Part shown: one piece after another, positions 58,061-64,000 of the stretch | Position numbering within the stretch: the first letter of the stretch is position 1 | Layout of the letters: each line of letters starts with the position of its first letter | Assembly: GCA_948567375.1 (NCBI GenBank) | Contig: OX419756.1 | Span: forward strand, 6,949,001-7,013,000 | Direction: 5' to 3' | From: Lunularia cruciata | Taxonomy: Eukaryota > Streptophyta > Marchantiopsida > Lunulariales > Lunulariaceae | Length of the DNA: 64,000 nt | The notes under the pieces: model-generated | What the model saw: only the letters and a program-made list of their open reading frames with translations | What the model was told of the DNA's origin: nothing | Database searches by the model: none | Program-made: the position numbers and the translations under genes

Positions 58061-58920
58061 TAAGGGATATTAGTTGTTGCCATGTTGGATTTTTTGGACT
58101 CTAGCAAGAAATCCCCACCTCTATGGCATTGGTCTTCTTAAAAATTGGCCATAAGGCAAGTTTGTTTTGAATTATACTTTTTTATCATAGTGCAAGGTTT
58201 CCCCAAGGTTAGGAAGCAATTTAAGAGATGGATCCTTTATGGGAATGACCATTTCTATGGTTGGTACCTTCTCCTTATATGTTGGACCTCTTCTTTGATG
58301 ACAAGTAGGAGAGAAAACTGTGCTTTGTTGTTCATTACATAACCTTCTTTGTTCACCTCAAGTGACAAAATGTGAGTGAAGGACTAATTGCTCCCCAACT
58401 TTGTATTTTATTCCATTATTGTTTCCTTTTTATCAACCACCTTTTGTACCTAAGGCAGACTTTCTACACAAGCCAAACTATTATTGGTCTTACTTTTGCT
58501 CTCTCTTGATGAGAATTCTATCTCATGGTGTTGTCTTCATCTCTTTGAGACATGCACCTTGGATCATGCAATAGAGGTCCTCTTGTAGATTCTAATCAAG
58601 TTCCATGTATGTACTGTTCATATAAACTTCTTCACTCAAGTGTACTCTTGATTGCCATCCTAGTACTTCATAATTTCTTTGGGCAGTTTTAGGTCTCCAT
58701 TGAAGGAAGCCAGATTGTGTAGGTGAGTTGGGAACTTCTCCGTCACTTTGTCTATCAAAAGGTTTGTATCAAGAATGTCTATCAAAAATATAGAATAAAA
58801 GGGGATACAATAGTGGTAGAGCTATCGGTCATGTCTTTGAGCAGCTCAATGACCCCTCATGAAACATCATGGTCCAACTCATTGGTGTTTCCTTGTATAC
58901 AAGTTGAAAGAAGATAACCT
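58061..58920 (-). pseudogene. Further decayed coding DNA upstream of the coiled coil
   Basis: Minus strand stretch with GVIELLKDMTDSSTTIVSPF, then GFLQWRPKTAQRNYEVLGWQ, SRVHLSEEVYMNSTYMELD and, after a stop, NLQEDLYCMIQGACLKEMK. It has the same strand and decay level as the coiled-coil region and could be the N-terminal part of the same protein. Family not recognised. Confidence 0.4.
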
Positions 58921-61907
58921 AATTTTGGTTGATGTAATTTGTTTGCTTTGAACAAAATAACCTCATCATGGTCTTGGTGATGGTTTGATGGGTGTGGTCC
59001 TCAATTTTATACCTATTTGTAGGCTTTCCTTTTACAGATGAGTTATTGATTCTTTCTTTTAATATCTTGCTAGGATGACCATGTGTGGTGTTTATGTGAA
59101 TTTCCCAAAATGGTAGGATTCTACACCTAACACTCACTATCATTGATCCTTCATCCACATTGTTGGTAGTTTTGCAACAATTTCCCACTTAGGCTTTTGG
59201 AATTTGCATAGATTTCCTATAGCATGGCTACATCAATGTGCCCCAATCCCATCTTATGCTTCTTGATGTAATCCATTTGACTATAGAAACTAATCAGAGA
59301 TTTTGAGTGGTTTGCTTACAATTTCTAGAACTTCTCCCCAATCTAACTCAATTCTTGTCTCAAGAGTGCATTTTTGCATGATTGAATATTTTGATCCTTG
59401 TCCAATACAATCACTCACAACCCTGCTTACATAGTTTCTCTCTATTAGCACTTAGCAAACAAAGGTAAAATTCCAATCAAGAAAAATGCCAAATTCTCTC
59501 GCAATATCACAAGGATTGATAGTCATTGAGAAGTGAAAACAACAAAAGGATTTGAGCCCATGGGTTGGAGTTGTTCTTTTTATTGTCACAATGGGGTGAG
59601 GTCTTCCCTTCATCCATAATGGTGGTTGGCAAAAGGGTTGTGATCAACCGTCGCACAGGTGAGCTCGGGCACAAAATGATCATCAATGGTTCTTTGGTAG
59701 CACATGTGTCTTTTTTTGTGATTTCAAAATAGCAGCAAAAATCAATGGAATTGTGGGGTCAAAAGTTCATCTTGTCCTCATTTGTTCTATAGAGTTTTGC
59801 AAAGTCATGGCTTCCTTGTCTTAGAGTGGCTCACAAGGATCATTTCATTTGGTGGTCATATTTTTAGGTGGTAGGATACAAATATGAAATTGGTCTAACT
59901 ACAAATAGGATGGTCATTTTTATCACTCCTTGATCTTGTAAGCCAAGTAAATTTTTTTAGTGAACCTTGATACCCTAGTGTTGTAGAGGCATGACCCAGA
60001 AAATTTTTTATGCCCTACTTATGATGCTCTTGTGAGTTCCTAATCCCATTGTTCACAAAACCAAACACTTTTAACACTTTAGCTAATTTGCTATTAATTA
60101 GCTATTTACTTAAGAAGTATCTTTGAAGAATAGCTCATAGTTTCATTCATAGATTTTCTTTTCTCTATGTGCTTGCTTTTTTGAACTCCTTGCCTTGCAC
60201 TTTATAAATTCATCTTTTACTTTGAAGATAGTAATAAAAGAAGATATCAAGTCAACTAACATACCTCAAATGAAAAGAAGAGGGAAGAAAAGGTAGTGAA
60301 AAGTGCATAAAAGAAGGAAAAACACAAGATATGAAGAAAAGGTGCAAAGCACTACATCACAAGAAAGCACAAAGAATAACCAAAGTAGAGAAAAAGCTAA
60401 AAAAGACCTACTTTTGAACCATATAATAAAGTTCTTCTACAAGTATACTTGGTAGATTGGGTGGAAATGTCCTAGATGGAATGAGAACTCCCATTTGTAT
60501 TTGAAGATCCAATGCTTGTTTGCTTTGTGGGATGATTAAGACTTCTTATTTGAAATATGAGGTGAGTATGGCAGGCAAAATTGCACTCTCCTTTGCGAAG
60601 AGCCTTGTATTAAACTCCAAGAAAATCATCTAAATGATTGTGAAGGTGCACAAACTTTTCAATGCTGCAAAAGTTAATAGAGAGTAATTGTGATGCATGG
60701 TACTCGTTGCCCTTGATGGATATAATTGTCATTACTCTTGCTTGTATTGTTACTTATGCTAAAAACCTATGTAGAGATTTTGCAATAACACATGAAGAAG
60801 TGTACTTTACACATCCATGAATATCATAATCATAAAGGATATAGACCAAGTAAGTCTAACCACCACTACATTTGTGCTTGGGATCATATGTACTATAGGA
60901 ATTGTATAATTTTGTAAATATCATAATCATAGAGGAGATAGACCAAGCAAGTCTAACCAACACTATCCGTGCTTGGGATCATATGGACCATAGGGAATGT
61001 ATATAATTTTGTAGTGATTGATATCATGGACTCTAGTGTACTCTTTATCCAAAGCAACACATTTTAATATCCAAACAAAACATCGTAATATGGGTACACA
61101 ATACATATCACGTAAAGATCTACAAACGCAATAGTCAGTTGATCTTAAACTACTAGGTTAGGTAAGCAAAATCGTAAATAGAATGATGTAATGAATTCCT
61201 CAACGTGAAATAGAAATAGTCAATTATACTCTCCGATCAAAAGAGAAGCATAGAGCAAAGCTCTAGAACTCCTCCAATCAAAATCATAACTCTATTAGGA
61301 AAATCCTTATTCTATCATCACAAAGCATGTAAAAGGTTTCATCCATTAAGTTATTCATGATTTGCAAGCCAATCAGTTCCCCTGATGTTTTCTTTGGACA
61401 TGGATCGCCTTTCCCATGAAAATATCTCATTAAGTGGAACCTACAATCACCACATATACGTAACAACTGTTAGACTAAGCAAGCCCTCTAGTCAATTTTG
61501 CACACAAAGCATGACTTCAGATACAATCAATCTATCTATCATCGGTAGCTATAACCTCGTTCCTGATAGTCATTGGATTTTTGCTCGCGTGCAATCGGTG
61601 TCCCAAAGTTTACATTGTCATTTACTTCAGCCGCCCATCGAAACCTTCTACATTTTCTAATGGATGATTGATAATCTTGTATATGTATCGTGTCATTTTC
61701 AACAACGCGGCTACGAAATGATAATCTCTCAATTACTTAAATGGTTGTAAAAAGAATAATATTTTTCTAGAATTTAACCACCTGAAGTAATGTACCTGCA
61801 GAATACTAATATAACCACGGTTCACATATCCTTCTAAGTCTTCACACTTATGGCAACTAGATTTCCATGAACTTTGTTTGTACTCTGCAAATATAAGCAT
61901 TGGGAGT
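58921..61907. other. Gene-poor spacer
   Basis: Only short open frames without domains; the minus-strand frame 58919-59188 (89 codons) could be a further piece of the decayed gene. Contains the 97-bp tandem duplication annotated separately. Confidence 0.4.
60820..61013. repeat. Tandem duplication, 97-bp unit
   Basis: Units start AATATCATAATCATA at 60820 and 60917. Both contain AGATAGACCAAG or ATATAGACCAAG, AAGTCTAACCA and GTGCTTGGGATCATATG, and end in ATAATTTTGTA. Confidence 0.85.
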
Positions 61908-61990
61908 GGCCGGTGGTCTAACACTACCACCACCGGCCCCTCCTCTGCCAACTACACGCACTGGTCCACGTGGCGCCACGTTTTATAAAT
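61908..61990 (+). promoter_or_regulatory. Promoter-like cluster: palindromic G-box/ABRE and TATA box
   Basis: 61968-61981 is ACGTGGCGCCACGT, a perfect 14-bp palindrome with ACGTGGC (abscisic-acid-response/G-box core) on both strands; CCACGTGG is at 61966-61973. TTTATAAAT follows at 61982-61990. Just upstream, GGCCGGTGGT and ACCACCGGCC form a 10-bp hairpin. The layout fits a plant core promoter firing to the right. The first downstream ATG (62074) opens only a 56-codon frame with no domain, so the transcript is unknown. Confidence 0.45.
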
Positions 61991-62297
61991 GAGCCATTGT
62001 CAACTTGCCGTACAGTTAAGTCAAAAGTGCCAAAGTTGGAGATTGTTTAAGTCGTTTCTCTGTTGTATAGGAAATGAAGAAAAATCCAAAACCAACGAGG
62101 AACGAGATCCATTTACACGGCTCTTACGCTCGTAACATATCGACGTCAAATCCACCGTTCTCTCTGAGCCTCCAACTTGAAGCTCTTCACATAATCACGA
62201 CAATCTTGAAGTCGGTAGTCGTTGGTCCGAGCTCCTGTGTTTAGAGCTGCACGCTTGTAATCTGTTAAACGTGCAATTAGAAGATAGTAGGAGTCAA

Positions 62298-62417
62298 GGC
62301 GACCGCGTAGGCTAACAAGAAGAAATCGGAAGACCCCATCAAGCCCGTACAAGGAGAAAACGAAAGATTTTTAAACATACGAAAGAGTAAAATGGTATCT
62401 GTAAACACAATAGGGGG
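62298..62417 (-). repeat. Dispersed repeat, copy C (minus strand)
   Basis: Minus strand CCATTTTACTC..CTCCTTGTACGGGCTTGATGGGG..CTTCC..CCTACGCGGTCGCC. From the minus-strand ATG (62339-62337) it reads MGSSDFFLLAYAVALTPTIF and stops: again a short hydrophobic stretch ending AVA. A second minus-strand frame (MYGLDGVFRFLLVSLRGRLD) stays open to 62146. Confidence 0.55.
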
Positions 62418-62711
62418 ACTCATTATAAACGAGGGGTTTTGGGGTCCCATCGGAGGTTCGTAACTTTTTTAATGGTCTACAGGCAACTCATTTATGGTCG
62501 GGCATGGAACGATACGTTGGAAGTTTTACAGTACCCGGACCACATTCCATAGAAAATCCTGGGGGTCATGAGAAAGGTCACTCGTTATATTTTACAGATG
62601 ATCGAGACTTACAGATGGTGTGTAAATCTTCACTGGAGGCAGCTGAATGAACACGTGACAGGTTATATTCCTCCACACATCAGATGATTGATAAAATCAT
62701 GATGGGAACAT

Positions 62712-62798
62712 GCGACCGCGTGGGAAAACAAGAAAATTAGAAGACCCATCAAGCCGACAAGGTAAAGACCGGGGGTAAAATGGAATTAAACCCCAATA
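62712..62798 (-). repeat. Dispersed repeat, copy D (minus strand)
   Basis: Minus strand TATTGGGGTTTAATTCCATT..ACCTTGTCGGCTTGATGGGTCTTC..CCACGCGGTCGC. From the minus-strand ATG (62749-62747) it reads MGLLIFLFSHAVACS and runs 28 codons. Closest to copies A and C; 294 bases from C in the same orientation. Confidence 0.55.
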
Positions 62799-63122
62799 AT
62801 GTAATACAGGTTATAGAAATCATAAAATTACAACTATTCCAGCTAATCTAACCCTCTATTAATTTCAACCCCGCTATTGAAATTGAGATTCACTCCAAAA
62901 ACTGCAGCCTGGACTGTAAAACCATAAATTTATCTATGTATTATTTATTTGTGTGAGAGCTCTTTCTTAACGTACCTCCGCAGAAATTCTATGGACAGCG
63001 ATTCGGGTCTCGTAAAAAAATCGTAAATTTTTCATTTGAAATCTTCCCAATATCCCAATAGGATCGATAAGAAAATTTTGTATTAAATATCTAAGATATC
63101 TGAGCTATGCAAGTAAAAGACG

Positions 63123-63539
63123 ATGGGTTTATTTCCGCCGCATTGCGTGACTTGCAAAGCACTCTGGAACGGTACGTCGACCCACATCCCTTGTGTTTCA
63201 TGCATTCAGCAGAATGCTCGAGAGTGGGTCAAGTTCCGTGGCGGTAAATGTGTTGTCCGCATGATCGTAAGGGGTTTTTTCATTTGTGTCGTGTCGTCCT
63301 CGGAGGACTACCATGCAGAACTGTCAGTATTTTCACGTCCATTCATGGCTTGTTTATCTCCTCTTCCTTTCGCTGTCCGAAGGGTGCTATGGCTCGGATT
63401 TCAATTTTATCTTCAATCACGGGGAGATATTCAAGTTCAAGCCTCCAACATTGCATGGGGGGTAGTTCAAATATATATAACGGGATGGGTATTGGTGAGG
63501 GGTTTAAAGGTTTTAAAGGTTTTTATGCACACACCATAA
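63123..63539 (+). CDS. Hypothetical open frame, weak support
   Basis: 138 codons from ATG 63123. Two CXXC pairs (CVTC near residue 8 and CVSC near residue 25) hint at a small metal site, but the rest shows no domain and an overlapping frame of similar length exists (63248-63553). No homologue recognised; it may be chance. Confidence 0.15.
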   Translation: MGLFPPHCVTCKALWNGTSTHIPCVSCIQQNAREWVKFRGGKCVVRMIVRGFFICVVSSSEDYHAELSVFSRPFMACLSPLPFAVRRVLWLGFQFYLQSRGDIQVQASNIAWGVVQIYITGWVLVRGLKVLKVFMHTP

Positions 63540-63553
63540 AAGCGGGGCGATAA

Positions 63554-64000
63554 TAATTGGAAGGGGCTATGAAAGACGTGAAAGAACATTCTATAGTTTC
63601 CTGAAGCGGTGTTTCTCCTACAGCGTATGCTTTGGGGGCCAGTTGAACCCTGCTTTATTATGTCGAAAAACATAGTTTCTTCAAGTTCAAGCATATATAA
63701 ATTTCAAATTTTGTAGAAGCAATAACGTTGTCCGCAAAGTCGAGAATTTAACGTTAAACTCGTGTTAGGGGTAGTTAGCCCAGACGTGTGTCGAAGTTGT
63801 TCAGCGAGTTTCGCCCATCTCATAGATACATCAAAAACTAGCTCTTGGTGATTTTTCAGCGAGTTTGCTCAAGAAACTTCTCGACGCCTAAAGCAAACTT
63901 CTCATACAGAGCAAACTTAAAGATCTGCAGTTAACTTTTATCGTATTCCCTTGAACATTTAACTGGTCCATCGCACCCTCGAGTTTGACCCTAGTTTAAT
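63554..64000. other. Right edge, no gene seen
   Basis: No open frame with support and no recognised repeat. Confidence 0.4.

Noticed and set aside
62074-62244. 56-codon open frame downstream of the G-box/TATA cluster as a small protein gene
   Set aside because: Position fits, but no domain, conservation or transcript evidence; kept only as a note in the promoter entry.

Overview
This window looks like nuclear DNA of a land plant with a large, repeat-rich genome. The evidence is a plant-type (nepenthesin-like) aspartic protease at the left edge, Ty3/gypsy LTR retrotransposons with chromodomains, and initiator-methionine-type primer sites. Base composition and retroelement lineages would suit a gymnosperm or another non-flowering plant, but the species cannot be named from sequence alone. 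No prokaryotic feature, CRISPR array, rRNA or convincing tRNA was seen.

Layout. 1-1239: 3' part of a single-exon aspartic protease gene, whose start lies left of the window. 1240-11.1 kb: gene-poor DNA with a truncated heat-shock-element LTR (6413-6705), a 90-bp hairpin element (7269-7358), a 2 x 150 bp tandem duplication, a 3 x 228 bp tandem array, and three copies (A, B, E) of an undescribed dispersed repeat. 11.18-53.8 kb: one deep nest of retrotransposons. The oldest host (here X, minus strand, a non-chromovirus-looking Ty3/gypsy element) is split by E1 (14414-20998, +, TSD GGATC), E2 (21547-40247, -, TSD AAGAC/AAGAT), solo LTR S1 (40457-41170) and E4 (46182-52830, -). E2 is itself split by H (25948-31588, -, TSD GTCAT) and by E3 (33361-39842, +, TSD GAAAG), which landed inside an LTR of E2. 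53.8-55.6 kb: no gene seen. 55.6-56.9 kb: a decayed relative of H. 56.9-58.9 kb: a decayed minus-strand coiled-coil coding region of unknown family. 59-61.9 kb: no gene seen. 61.9-64 kb: a promoter-like G-box/TATA cluster and two more copies (C, D) of the dispersed repeat.

How the parts relate. E1-E4 and S1 are one chromovirus family (about 740-bp LTRs, ends TGTAATAC...GTATTACA). H and its relatives are a second family whose LTRs carry clustered perfect heat-shock elements just upstream of a TATA box, so H is a candidate heat-responsive retrotransposon. In E1, E3, E4 and H the protease-polymerase frame lies at -1 relative to the nucleocapsid zinc knuckle, which suggests recoding between gag and pol. 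All element genes are broken by stops, mostly of C-to-T type, so none looks autonomous now.

The most novel-looking items are the heat-shock-element LTR family, the conserved gag/pol frame offset, and the five-copy dispersed repeat. That repeat contains an ATG followed by a short signal-peptide-like stretch and may be a relic first exon.
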